Below, one piece after another: positions 12,210 to 20,822 of a DNA stretch of 64,000 bases. The notes below the pieces were generated by a model. It worked only from the letters and a program-made list of their open reading frames with translations. It was not told where the DNA came from and did not search any database. Position 1 is the first letter of the stretch. Every line of letters starts with the position of its first letter. This stretch comes from an uncultured Alphaproteobacteria bacterium (GTDB lineage: Bacteria > Pseudomonadota > Alphaproteobacteria > HIMB59). A program made the translations under genes and the position numbers. The stretch covers positions 124,001-188,000 of the forward strand of contig CABYGG010000002.1 of assembly GCA_902518505.1 (NCBI GenBank). Direction: 5' to 3'.

Positions 12210-12283
12210 TGGAGCGGGTGAAGGGAATCGAACCCTCGTAGCCAGCTTGGAAGGCTGGAGCTTTACCATTAAGCTACACCCGC
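12210..12283 (-). tRNA. tRNA-Gly (anticodon TCC)
   Basis: A 74-base minus-strand cloverleaf with acceptor GCGGGTG/CACCCGC, discriminator T and an encoded CCA. The anticodon loop CTTCCAA gives TCC, glycine. The six bases GCGGGT at its 5' end can also pair with ACCCGC located just upstream in the precursor (see the hairpin entry at 12278-12295). Confidence 0.97.
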
Positions 12284-12295
12284 GATTCAGCGGGT
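12278..12295 (-). repeat. inverted repeat overlapping the tRNA-Gly 5' end
   Basis: The sequence ACCCGC-GATTCA-GCGGGT is a perfect six-base-pair inverted repeat with a six-base loop. One arm is the 5' acceptor strand of tRNA-Gly and the other arm lies in the precursor leader. In the primary transcript the leader arm could compete with the true 3' acceptor strand. A GC-rich palindrome is conspicuous in this AT-rich spacer. The sequence is seen directly; a function in processing is inference. Confidence 0.5.
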
Positions 12296-12387
12296 AACCA
12301 CTTCAAAACATCCACAAAATCAAATCCTTGTGAGTTCCGATAAACTACTAATTTTTCTTTAAAATTCAATAAGAAAAGTGAAAAAAG

Positions 12388-12473
12388 TGGTGGAGGGAGT
12401 AGGATTCGAACCTACGTACACTTGCGTGAACAGATTTACAGTCTGCCGCCTTTAACCACTCGGCCATCCCTCC
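12388..12473 (-). tRNA. tRNA-Tyr (anticodon GTA)
   Basis: An 86-base class II tRNA on the minus strand with acceptor GGAGGGA/TCCCTCC, discriminator A and an encoded CCA. The anticodon loop ACTGTAAA gives GTA, tyrosine. A long variable arm is present between the anticodon stem and the T-arm. It is the first gene of the tuf-rpoC transcription unit. The 104-base spacer to tRNA-Gly (12284-12387) holds only the leader arm of the hairpin noted there. Confidence 0.97.
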
Positions 12474-12497
12474 AAGGTGTTTAAAATCAGGTGTTGA

Positions 12498-12525
12498 TTA
12501 ATAGATAATTGTCTTTGAAAGTCAA
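12498..12525 (-). promoter_or_regulatory. promoter of the tRNA-Tyr/tRNA-Gly/tuf unit
   Basis: On the minus strand TTGACT (12520-12525) and TATTAA (12498-12503) are separated by 16 bases, a good sigma-70 type match. Transcription would begin near 12490, about 17 bases before tRNA-Tyr. It is the only convincing promoter I see ahead of tuf, secE-nusG and the ribosomal protein and RNA polymerase genes. Confidence 0.55.
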
Positions 12526-12559
12526 TAGACTTCCTTAATTTTTACTGTTATTTAAAACA

Positions 12560-13282
12560 ATGCTTATTTCAGGGGCTAATTCTTGCACTAGTTGTATAAT
12601 TCATAATCCTGATAAAATTATTGAAATTTTTATAAATATTGAGAAACAATCAGCTTTTGCAAAGTTGATAGAGCAAAATAAACTCAATAATAAGACAAAG
12701 TTACTAAAGAAAAACGATTTTAACAGACTTGGTATTAAAAATGATAGATTTATCAGTGATATAGTCATACGAAGAGAAAAGTATAAATCCTCCAATTTAG
12801 AGGAAATTATTATAAACACCAAAAAATCTCTTATTATTATTGCCGATCAGATTACAGACCAAAATAACCTTGGAAATATTATAAGAACGGCTCTTTTGAT
12901 GGGAGCTGATGGTTTATTACTATCAGAGCATTCTTCTGCAGATATTAACGATGTAACGTCAATAACCTCGTCTGGAGCTGTTGAAGTGTTGAAATATCAC
13001 GTTTCGAAAAATATTAACAGAACAATAGAAGTTCTAAAAAAATCTGGCTATTGGACTTATTCCCTAGATATGAGTGGTGAGGAAATGAATAAAGAATTTA
13101 ATTTTGATAAAAAATCTGTCATCATTATAGGAAATGAAGGAAAAGGGATTAGAAGAAATATTTTAGCAAAGAGTGACTTTAAAATAAGCATCCCTCAAAT
13201 AAATATAGATGGTATTGATAGTTATAATGCAGCAAATTCTCTAGCAATTGCTGCATATCATTTTAAAATTAGTACTTTTTAA
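12560..13282 (+). CDS. rlmB: SpoU-family 23S rRNA 2'-O-methyltransferase, RlmB-like
   Basis: SAM-dependent trefoil-knot methyltransferase; RlmB methylates G2251 in the peptidyl-transferase P loop. The protein has 240 residues, the usual length. A substrate-binding N-terminal domain (about residues 1-75) precedes the SPOUT domain. All three SpoU motifs are visible: NLGNIIRTA, IIIGNEGKGI and the SYNAANSLAIAAYH ending. It is transcribed away from the tRNA-Tyr promoter region, with tRNA-Thr 41 bases downstream. Assignment to RlmB rather than another SpoU member such as TrmH rests on length and the GANSC-type N-terminus. Confidence 0.87.
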   Translation: MLISGANSCTSCIIHNPDKIIEIFINIEKQSAFAKLIEQNKLNNKTKLLKKNDFNRLGIKNDRFISDIVIRREKYKSSNLEEIIINTKKSLIIIADQITDQNNLGNIIRTALLMGADGLLLSEHSSADINDVTSITSSGAVEVLKYHVSKNINRTIEVLKKSGYWTYSLDMSGEEMNKEFNFDKKSVIIIGNEGKGIRRNILAKSDFKISIPQINIDGIDSYNAANSLAIAAYHFKISTF

Positions 13283-13323
13283 ATATTGTTTATTCTAGAT
13301 TTTAATATAAATAATAACACGTT

Positions 13324-13399
<76 letters not shown>

Positions 13400-13474
13400 T
13401 TTCCTTTTTATTATAAATAACCCATGAACACATATAATTGATTATTTTAAATACTTACATTAAGTTTAATATCC

Positions 13475-14011
13475 ATGGTTTCGGATATCGATCAATTTGG
13501 TAGAGATACCACAAAAAATAATAATCCAAGTTTAAACGAAGAAAAGTCAAAGAAAATTTTAGACTCATTAGCTGAAATAAAAAATCAATTAGAAAACAAA
13601 GACTATAATCCAAATGTTGATGACTCATCACTAGGAATAAGAGTCAGTAATTTGAAAAATAAATCTGATTTTGATGAACTGAAATTAAAAATTGAGTCTT
13701 TAGAAAAAAAAATTAATACCATTGATACATTCCTGAACAATAAATCAAGTATTAAAGGAGCTCATGAACCGACGTCTAAGAAACTTGATGGGGACTTAAG
13801 TATTTTTCATAAATTAGATAATCAATCATCAATACAACAGAACAAATCATTGCTAGTTCTTGAAGATGAAGGAGATTTTAATAGATCAAATTTTAATTTA
13901 TTTCGTTTTATAATGACAATTAATTTTCTAATAATAGTTCTTATAGCTTTAATTGTTTATATAAAAGACATACCGATCAAAGATATTATAAGTATTTTTT
14001 TAATTAGTTGA
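13475..14011 (+). CDS. unrecognised coiled-coil protein with C-terminal membrane anchor
   Basis: A 178-residue protein I do not recognise. The first 60 residues are polar and rich in Asp, Asn and Lys. Residues about 58-90 (FDELKLKIESLEKKINTIDT) have heptad character and may form a short coiled coil. One strongly hydrophobic segment lies near the C-terminus (about residues 146-165, ending VLIALIVYIKDI). There is no signal peptide, so it is probably a tail-anchored inner-membrane protein facing the cytoplasm. The ATG at 13475 is the first in frame. It follows tRNA-Thr and overlaps the 3' end of the convergent fdsA by eight bases. Reading frame and composition look like a real gene, but the function is unknown. 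Confidence 0.6.
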   Translation: MVSDIDQFGRDTTKNNNPSLNEEKSKKILDSLAEIKNQLENKDYNPNVDDSSLGIRVSNLKNKSDFDELKLKIESLEKKINTIDTFLNNKSSIKGAHEPTSKKLDGDLSIFHKLDNQSSIQQNKSLLVLEDEGDFNRSNFNLFRFIMTINFLIIVLIALIVYIKDIPIKDIISIFLIS

Positions 14012-16766
14012 CTGAAGGTTGAATTTTTTCAACACTTGCTGCACTAAACTTAAACTCAGGAATTTTACCAATCGGATCTAACTGCGGGTTTGTAAGTACG
14101 TTTGCAGCAGCCTCAGCAAAACAAAATGGCATGAAAACCATACCTTCAGGTATTTCTCTGTCACTTCTGACCTTAATAGCTAACGATCCTCTTTTTGTCT
14201 TAACTAAAACTTGATCTCCTGGATTAATTGTCATTCTTTTCATGTCCCATCTATTCATACTTACTATAGCTTCAGGTTCTATATGATCTAAAACATTTGC
14301 TCTTCTTGTCATAGAACCTGTATGCCAATGCTCTAATAATCTTCCTGTTGTTAATATCATCGGGTAGTCGTCATCTGGTAGTTCTGCTGGTGGTATTAGT
14401 TTAGCAGGTACTATTTTTCCCCTTCCATTTGCAGTTGGAAAATTTTCATTGAATATAATCTCATTTCCAGGTTTGTTTGGATCATCACAAGGATATGTAA
14501 CAGAATTTTCATTTTCTAGTCGTTCATAAGTAATATTTTTTAATGAAGGCATTACTTGAGCCATTTCATTAAAAATATCTCTTGGATGTAAATAGCTCCA
14601 ATCTAATCCAATACCTTGAGCTATGGCTTGAGTAATCCACCAATCTTGTCTGGCTGAACCAGGAGGTGTTACTGCTTGTCGACCTAATTGGACTTGTCTG
14701 TTAGTATTTGTATAAGTTCCAGTTTTTTCAGCATGGGCTGATGAAGGTAAGATTACATCTGCATGCCAGGCAGTTTCAGTCATGAAAATGTCTTGAACAA
14801 CTAAATGTTCTAATTTAGCTAATGCTGCTCTAGCATGATTTTGATCAGGATCTGACATTGCAGGGTTTTCGCCCATGATATACATACCTTTAATTTCATC
14901 TTCTAAAATTTTGTTAATAACTTCAACGACAGTTAAACCTTTTTTATCATCAAGACCTGTCTTCCAAAAATTTTCATATTTTTGATGGATACTCCCATCT
15001 TCAACTGACTGGTAATCAGGAAAGACCATTGGAATTAATCCGGCATCAGATGCACCTTGAACATTATTTTGTCCTCTAAGCGGATGTAAACCTGTGCCTT
15101 CTCTTCCAATCTGTCCTGTGGTTAAAGCCAAAGCAATTAGACATCTAGCATTGTCTGTTCCATGCACATGTTGAGATACTCCCATGCCCCAAAAGATAAT
15201 GGATCTCTCTGATTTAGCATAAAGTCTGGCAACTTCTCGTAACTCTTGAGCATTGATGCCACAAATAGCTTCCATTTTTTCAGGTGAAAAATCTTTTATC
15301 TCTTCTTGTAATTTTTCAAAGCCCTCTGTTTGTCCTTGAATATATTGTTCATCATAAAGTTTCTCTTCAACAATTGTAAATAAAAGCGCGTTGAGCATTG
15401 CAACATCAGTGCCCGCTTTAAATTGCAAGTTATATGTGGCATGTTTTGTTAAGCCTTGTTTTCTTGGATCCATAACAACTAACTTGGATCCTCTTTTTGC
15501 TGCACGTTTTAGATATGTTGCTGCAACCGGATGGTTTTCAGTAGGCCTTGCACCTATAACAATGACACAGTCAGCATCAGATGCTGACATAAAAGGAGCT
15601 GATACAGCTCCAGAGTTTACACATTCCATCAGCGCTGCAACAGAAGATGCGTGACAAAGTCTAGTACAGTGATCTACATTATTTGATCCAAAACCAACTC
15701 TTACCAATTTTTGAAATAAATAAGCTTCTTCATTAGAACACTTTGCTGAACCAAAACCAGCCAAACTTTTTGGTCCATGATCTTCTTTCAAATTTAAAAA
15801 ACCAGATGAAGCTCTTTCGATTGCGTCTTCCCAAGTAGTCTCTTCAAAATAATCATAGATATCAGCATCTTTAATTTCAAGATTTGGGTCTTTTTTAACA
15901 CCAGCTTTTCTCACTAATGGCTTAGTGAGTCTTCCATCATGATTGATATAGTCAAAACCAAATCTACCTTTTACGCATAATCTATTTTCATTGGCAGGTC
16001 CGTTTTTACCATCAACGTACAATATTTTATCGTCTTTTACGTGTACTTCAGTTTGACATCCTACACCACAATAAGGACAAACACTCTCTACTACTTTATC
16101 TGAATAAGAGTCTCTTTTCCCCTCATTATCAACTAAGGAGGACTCCATTAATGCTCCTGTTGGACAAGCTTGAACACATTCTCCACAAGCAACACAAGTA
16201 CTATTACCCATTGGGTCATCTAAATCAAATATTACCTTCGCTGTTGACCCTCTGTATGCCATTCCGATTACGTCGTTTACTTGTACTTCACGGCAAGCTC
16301 TAACACATAAATTACAATTTATACATGCATCTAAATTAACACTCATCGCTTTATGAGATCTGTCTAACTCTATTTTATCTTTACTAGGAAAACGACTATC
16401 GCTAACACCTAATTTTTCAGACCAATTCCAAAACTTTGACTCAGGGTCAGGAGAATTATTTTTTTCTGGTTGATCAGACACAAGAAGTTCAAAAACCATA
16501 GATCGTGATTTTTCTGCTCTTGAAGAGTTAACTGTAACCTCCATGCCTTCAGTAGGTTTACGAATACACGACGCTGCAAGAGTTCTCTCTCCTTTAATTT
16601 CAACCATACATGCTCTACAATTTCCGTCTGCTCGATAACCTGGCTCAGGTGAGTAACAGAGATGAGGGATATCTATGTTATTTTTTTTTGCGACGTCCCA
16701 AATCGACTCGTCATTATTAGCTACATATTCGTTACCATCAATTTTAAATTTAATATTTTTTGACAT
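14004..16766 (-). CDS. fdsA: NAD-dependent formate dehydrogenase, molybdenum (alpha) subunit
   Basis: Oxidises formate to carbon dioxide at a bis-MGD molybdenum centre and passes electrons to the FdsGB flavoprotein. The protein has 920 residues. In order: a 2Fe-2S ferredoxin domain (Cys37, 50, 53, 67); two 4Fe-4S clusters (Cys148, 151, 154, 158 and Cys191, 194, 197, 201); the molybdopterin oxidoreductase domain with its own 4Fe-4S site (Cys230, 233, 237, 264); and the C-terminal MGD-binding domain. The molybdenum ligand is Cys371 followed by His372 in RLCHAS, so it is a cysteine and not a selenocysteine enzyme. The start shares one base (TAATG) with the fdsGB stop. Confidence 0.93.
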   Translation of the reverse strand: MSKNIKFKIDGNEYVANNDESIWDVAKKNNIDIPHLCYSPEPGYRADGNCRACMVEIKGERTLAASCIRKPTEGMEVTVNSSRAEKSRSMVFELLVSDQPEKNNSPDPESKFWNWSEKLGVSDSRFPSKDKIELDRSHKAMSVNLDACINCNLCVRACREVQVNDVIGMAYRGSTAKVIFDLDDPMGNSTCVACGECVQACPTGALMESSLVDNEGKRDSYSDKVVESVCPYCGVGCQTEVHVKDDKILYVDGKNGPANENRLCVKGRFGFDYINHDGRLTKPLVRKAGVKKDPNLEIKDADIYDYFEETTWEDAIERASSGFLNLKEDHGPKSLAGFGSAKCSNEEAYLFQKLVRVGFGSNNVDHCTRLCHASSVAALMECVNSGAVSAPFMSASDADCVIVIGARPTENHPVAATYLKRAAKRGSKLVVMDPRKQGLTKHATYNLQFKAGTDVAMLNALLFTIVEEKLYDEQYIQGQTEGFEKLQEEIKDFSPEKMEAICGINAQELREVARLYAKSERSIIFWGMGVSQHVHGTDNARCLIALALTTGQIGREGTGLHPLRGQNNVQGASDAGLIPMVFPDYQSVEDGSIHQKYENFWKTGLDDKKGLTVVEVINKILEDEIKGMYIMGENPAMSDPDQNHARAALAKLEHLVVQDIFMTETAWHADVILPSSAHAEKTGTYTNTNRQVQLGRQAVTPPGSARQDWWITQAIAQGIGLDWSYLHPRDIFNEMAQVMPSLKNITYERLENENSVTYPCDDPNKPGNEIIFNENFPTANGRGKIVPAKLIPPAELPDDDYPMILTTGRLLEHWHTGSMTRRANVLDHIEPEAIVSMNRWDMKRMTINPGDQVLVKTKRGSLAIKVRSDREIPEGMVFMPFCFAEAAANVLTNPQLDPIGKIPEFKFSAASVEKIQPSVN

Positions 16767-18463
16767 TAGTTGGTTACCTCCTCTGGGAAGTGTTTAATAA
16801 CAGAAAGCATTGGATTTGGAGCAGCTTGTCCTAAACCACATATAGAAGCGTCCATCATTGCTGATGATAATTCTTTTAAAAGGTCTACATCCCAAGATGA
16901 TTGGTTCATAAGTTTAAGAGCTTTTTCAGTTCCGTTTCTGCATGGAGTACATTGACCACAACTTTCATCATGGAAAAAGAACATTAAATTTTTGGCAATA
17001 TCTTTCATGTTATCTTTGTCAGATAAAACGACTACAGCAGCTGAACCTATAAAACATCCATGCTCTTGTAACGTGTCAAAATCAAGTGGGATATTATTTA
17101 ATTTTGCAGGAAGTATTCCTCCAGAGGCTCCTCCAGGCAAGTATGCTTTAAATGTATGACCCTCTTGCATACCACCACAATACTCATCAATAAGTTGTTT
17201 TATTGTGATCCCTGCTGGAGCTAACTTAACACCAGGGTTTTTTACTCTTCCAGACACAGAGAACGTTCTTAGACCTTTCCTGCCATTGAGACCATGACTA
17301 CTAAACCAGACAGCACCTTTTTCCAAAATCTCTCTTACCCAAAAAACTGTTTCAACATTGTGTATTAATGTTGGTCTACCAAAAAGTCCTACTTGAGATG
17401 GAAATGGAGGTTTATGTCTAGGTAAGCCTCTTTTACCCTCTAAACTTTCTAACATTGATGACTCTTCACCACAAATGTAGGCGCCAGCACCTCTTCTAAA
17501 ATGAATTCTTGTTTTAGTATTTAAATTTTTTTCTTCTAAAATTTTAATTTCTTTCTTTAAAAACTTTATTACATCAGGGTACTCATCTCGCATGTATATA
17601 TATACATCTGTTGCCTCAACAACCCATGCAGCTATTAACATTCCCTCAAGGAATCTATGAGGATCTCTTGTAAGATAATGATGGTCTTTAAAAGTTCCTG
17701 GTTCACCCTCATCTCCATTAATCGCCATTAATCTGGGTTTATTTTCTGCTCTGACAAATCTCCATTTTCTACCAGTTGGAAATCCTGCACCACCAAGACC
17801 TCTCAAACCTGATTGCTCCATTTCTTCTATTAGCTTCATTGGGTCATTTTTATTTTCAATACAATCATTTAGAATTTTATATCCACCATTTTTTACATAA
17901 TCGTCATAGCTAATGTAATTTGGTATAACTGGTTTTGTATCTTGCTCCTCTAAGGCTTTTTTAACTACACTTACATCTGCGTTTACAAAATGTTTTTTTC
18001 CTACCTCAACTACTGGTGCTTGATGACACCTTCCCATGCAAGGTGCTCTAACTACTCTCACATTAGAGGATACGCTATCACTTAAATTTTTTTCTAAAGT
18101 TTTGCATCCGTTCATCTCACATGTAATACCATCACAAACTCTAATTGTTGTTTCAGGTGGGCTGATAATATCCTCTTTATAAATATCAAAGTGAGCATAG
18201 AATGATGCAGTCTCGTAAATTTCAGTTAAAGGTAAATTTGTTAATTCGGACAGTGCTGTTAAATGTTTTGGTTTAAGACATTTATAATGGTCTTGAATTA
18301 AGTGAAGGCTTTCAATAAGCATATCCCTTTGTCTAAAATATTCATTAGGTATAAGGTTTTTAAGATCATCAATTGACTGGTCATCACTTTGGCGACCCTT
18401 GTTGAATTCTAATGCTTTTCTTCTACCAGAACCTGGGTGAATCTTACTTTGTGAGTCTTTCAT
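16766..18463 (-). CDS. fdsB: fused formate dehydrogenase gamma-beta subunit (NuoE-NuoF type)
   Basis: Diaphorase part of NAD-dependent formate dehydrogenase, moving electrons from FdsA through iron-sulfur clusters and FMN to NAD. The 565-residue protein joins what are two genes in Rhodobacter and Cupriavidus. Residues 1 to about 170 are a NuoE/FdsG thioredoxin-like 2Fe-2S domain (Cys110, 115, 142, 146). Residues about 190-565 are a NuoF/FdsB flavoprotein with the nucleotide-binding GLGGAGFPTG segment (222-231), the NGDEGEPGTFKD FMN segment, and a 4Fe-4S site (Cys502, 505, 508, 542). It is coupled to fdsA by a TAATG overlap. No FdsD gene lies in this locus. An inverted repeat that may bind the upstream LysR protein lies just before it. 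Confidence 0.92.
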   Translation of the reverse strand: MKDSQSKIHPGSGRRKALEFNKGRQSDDQSIDDLKNLIPNEYFRQRDMLIESLHLIQDHYKCLKPKHLTALSELTNLPLTEIYETASFYAHFDIYKEDIISPPETTIRVCDGITCEMNGCKTLEKNLSDSVSSNVRVVRAPCMGRCHQAPVVEVGKKHFVNADVSVVKKALEEQDTKPVIPNYISYDDYVKNGGYKILNDCIENKNDPMKLIEEMEQSGLRGLGGAGFPTGRKWRFVRAENKPRLMAINGDEGEPGTFKDHHYLTRDPHRFLEGMLIAAWVVEATDVYIYMRDEYPDVIKFLKKEIKILEEKNLNTKTRIHFRRGAGAYICGEESSMLESLEGKRGLPRHKPPFPSQVGLFGRPTLIHNVETVFWVREILEKGAVWFSSHGLNGRKGLRTFSVSGRVKNPGVKLAPAGITIKQLIDEYCGGMQEGHTFKAYLPGGASGGILPAKLNNIPLDFDTLQEHGCFIGSAAVVVLSDKDNMKDIAKNLMFFFHDESCGQCTPCRNGTEKALKLMNQSSWDVDLLKELSSAMMDASICGLGQAAPNPMLSVIKHFPEEVTN

Positions 18464-18494
18464 TTGATTTAATTTAGTAATTTTTTATTAAGTT

Positions 18495-18520
18495 TCAATT
18501 ATCAAAAAGTTATTAATTGA
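18495..18520. promoter_or_regulatory. inverted repeat, candidate LysR operator before fdsGB
   Basis: TCAATTA and TAATTGA form a perfect seven-base inverted repeat with a 12-base spacer, in the 63-base gap between lysR and fdsGB. Size and position resemble the interrupted dyads bound by LysR-type regulators. Because the sequence is AT-rich, chance symmetry is possible, and a role as a weak stem-loop after lysR is an alternative. Confidence 0.3.
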
Positions 18521-18526
18521 TAAGTA

Positions 18527-19408
18527 TTACTTATTAAAGCTTTTTAAGAATTTTAAAAAGTTATTTTTAATAGGTGATGGACGATTATCATCAATATGAA
18601 CTATACCTACCTTATGAGATATTTCAGGAGAAATTAATTGAATAAAATTTGTATTCTCATCGTAGTTAAATGACTGAGTAAATATATATGGCATAATTGT
18701 TGAAAATTCCGAACTATTTACATGAGAATAAATATGAGTCATAGAGTTTGACTCAATTAATACCCGCGGGTTAATATTATTTTCTTTAAAAACAGCATCT
18801 AATATTCTTCTAAATTGATTTTCTTTAGAAATTAAACATAGATCTAAATTACCAATTTCTTGCCATTTTAATTTCTTTTTATTTTTTAAATTCTTTTTTT
18901 TAGATATGAGAAAATATGTTTCTTTATATAAAGGTATCTTCTCAACTCCTAATATTGGTTCATTTTCTAAATAACTTATCCCTAAATCTAATTTGAAATC
19001 ATGAAGATTTTTATCAATTTCATTAGAGGACATAGAAATTACTTGCAATTTAACATTTGTAAATTTTTTAACAAAACTATTTAATAAAAAAGAAACTTCC
19101 AATAAAGCGGTAGGAATAACACCTATTATTAAATTTCCAGTTAAATTGTTTTTTAACTCGGAGCTTAACTGTTTTATATTAGTGTACTCTTTGACAATAT
19201 TTTTAAAACGTTCCTTTAAAATTTCCCCCTCAGAAGTTAATCCAATATAGTTCTTTCCTCTTTTTACTAATCTAACCCCTATTTCATTTTCTAGAGCTTT
19301 TAGCTTCATAGATAAAGCAGGTTGTGATATTTTTAATTTTTCTGCTGCTCTATTGAAATGTTTTTCACTATCTAGTGCTAAAATAATTTCTAAATTCTTT
19401 ATTTCCAT
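18527..19408 (-). CDS. LysR-type transcriptional regulator
   Basis: A 293-residue LysR-family regulator. The winged helix-turn-helix is at residues about 2-60, with the typical FNRAAEKLKISQPALSMKLK pattern, followed by an effector-binding domain of two Rossmann-like halves. It lies directly upstream of, and on the same strand as, the formate dehydrogenase genes and 27 bases from the divergent tusA-like gene. In other bacteria LysR regulators such as FdsR control fds operons, so regulation of this locus is likely; the effector cannot be read from the sequence. No signal of transfer was noted. Confidence 0.88.
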   Translation of the reverse strand: MEIKNLEIILALDSEKHFNRAAEKLKISQPALSMKLKALENEIGVRLVKRGKNYIGLTSEGEILKERFKNIVKEYTNIKQLSSELKNNLTGNLIIGVIPTALLEVSFLLNSFVKKFTNVKLQVISMSSNEIDKNLHDFKLDLGISYLENEPILGVEKIPLYKETYFLISKKKNLKNKKKLKWQEIGNLDLCLISKENQFRRILDAVFKENNINPRVLIESNSMTHIYSHVNSSEFSTIMPYIFTQSFNYDENTNFIQLISPEISHKVGIVHIDDNRPSPIKNNFLKFLKSFNK

Positions 19409-19435
19409 GTATTTTTAAAATAAATATATATGTAA

Positions 19436-19657
19436 ATGGATTATTATCTAGATACTAAAGGCTTTGAATGCCCCATACCTGTCTTAAAAGCTGAAAAATT
19501 TATAAAAAAGTTAAAAAAAAATGATGTTCTTACAATAGAAAGTGATGACCCGTTATCGCAATTTGACTTTAAAAATTTTTGTGAAGAAAAAAAATATGAG
19601 ATCATTTCACTAAAAAAAAATGGGAATTTAGTAAATATCAAATTTAAAATTCAATAA
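19436..19657 (+). CDS. TusA-like sulfur carrier protein
   Basis: A 73-residue TusA/SirA-fold protein with the diagnostic CPIP motif near the N-terminus (KGFECPIPVLKAEK, Cys at residue 12). TusA proteins carry persulfide sulfur. In E. coli TusA supplies sulfur both to tRNA modification and to molybdenum-cofactor sulfuration for formate dehydrogenase. Its position between the formate dehydrogenase regulator and moeA-mobB-fdhD suggests dedicated delivery to FdhD here (inference). It is divergent from lysR and overlaps the 3' end of the convergent moeA by 14 bases. Confidence 0.85.
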   Translation: MDYYLDTKGFECPIPVLKAEKFIKKLKKNDVLTIESDDPLSQFDFKNFCEEKKYEIISLKKNGNLVNIKFKIQ

Positions 19658-20822
19658 ATCTAATCTTTTCGCCTTTTTTAATTTTATCATTTCCTTCAGG
19701 GACAAACGCTAGCCCATCTGCCTCAGAAAGAGAAATTAGTTTTGCAGAACCTTTTGAGTTATGAGTATAAAGTATATTTTTAGATAATTTCACACGATAA
19801 AATTTTGTTAAATTAGATTTTTTATTTTCTGAAAATCCAGATTGGTAAAATTTGGTGATGCTAGAATTATCTTTGCGAGAAGGATCTATAAATAAACTTA
19901 CTAAAAAAAATAAATTAGTGAAAACAGCTAATGGATTTCCTGGAAGTGAAAAATAATAATTGAATTTTAGTTTTGAAAAAATTACAGGTCGACCTGGTTG
20001 AATTCTTACATATTTAAAAAGAAGTTCAGTGTTTTGACTTAAAAATGACGATATGTAATCTTTAGAGCTAAATGAGGAGCCACCTGAGCTAATTATAATA
20101 TCAAATTTATTTTGATTTTTTTTATAAAATTTATCAACTTTTATTTCATCGTCTTTTAAAATACCTAAGTCATGAACACTTATATTAAATTTCTTTAAAA
20201 AATGAATTATTTGATATTTGTTTGAGTCATATACTTGATGATCTTTTATTTTTTTGCCAGATTTTATTAATTCATTTCCTGAGGATACGACAGCAACTCT
20301 CAAAGTTTTATATACCCATAAATTTGTTATCCCTACTGATGAAAGTAATGCAATTTTTATGAAATCAATTTTTTCATTTTTTTTTATCAATATTTTATTT
20401 GTTTTTAAATCCTCACCTTTTTTTTTTATATCTTTATTAGATATTTTTGAATATTTGACAAATAGATTTTTTCCCTCAACTTTTGCGTTTTCTAATGAAA
20501 TAAAATTTTTAAAGTTTTGTGGAATAATACCTCCTGTATTTATTTTATAGGCTAAATTGGGATTTAATCTTTTAAATGAATGTCCAGCATTTAGCAGCTT
20601 ATTAGATATTGACACTTTGTTGAGATTTTTATTAGAAACAATATAACCATCTAATCCTGCAGTATTTTGTAAGGGTAAATTTATTGGTGAAGTAATTGTT
20701 CTTGATGCTACTGTATTATGTGCTTCATTTAATTTAATCTTAGACTCTTGAAATAACTTCTTTTTTTCCCGAATAATTATTTTTTGCGCAAGTTTGAAAG
20801 ATATGAGCCTAGGAGTTTTCAT
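19644..20822 (-). CDS. moeA: molybdopterin molybdenumtransferase MoeA
   Basis: Inserts molybdate into adenylated molybdopterin to form Mo-molybdopterin. From the ATG at 20822 the protein has 392 residues, close to the family norm of about 400. The N-terminal LPLQNTAGLDGYIV segment corresponds to the MoeA DGYA-type block. The MPT-binding core has ISSGGSS and the PGRPVIF and SLPGNPLA blocks. An in-frame TTG at 20840 would add six residues and has a weak upstream GAAG; I prefer the ATG. The start overlaps the mobB stop by 14 bases, so the two are translated together. Confidence 0.9.
   Translation of the reverse strand: MKTPRLISFKLAQKIIIREKKKLFQESKIKLNEAHNTVASRTITSPINLPLQNTAGLDGYIVSNKNLNKVSISNKLLNAGHSFKRLNPNLAYKINTGGIIPQNFKNFISLENAKVEGKNLFVKYSKISNKDIKKKGEDLKTNKILIKKNEKIDFIKIALLSSVGITNLWVYKTLRVAVVSSGNELIKSGKKIKDHQVYDSNKYQIIHFLKKFNISVHDLGILKDDEIKVDKFYKKNQNKFDIIISSGGSSFSSKDYISSFLSQNTELLFKYVRIQPGRPVIFSKLKFNYYFSLPGNPLAVFTNLFFLVSLFIDPSRKDNSSITKFYQSGFSENKKSNLTKFYRVKLSKNILYTHNSKGSAKLISLSEADGLAFVPEGNDKIKKGEKIRFIEF

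Noticed and set aside
14700-15700. Selenocysteine formate dehydrogenase
   Set aside because: The catalytic site has a cysteine codon (Cys371) and there is no in-frame TGA.
16409-16603. A 64-residue minus-strand frame inside fdsA
   Set aside because: It is a shifted frame within the iron-sulfur region of fdsA, where the fdsA frame is strongly conserved.
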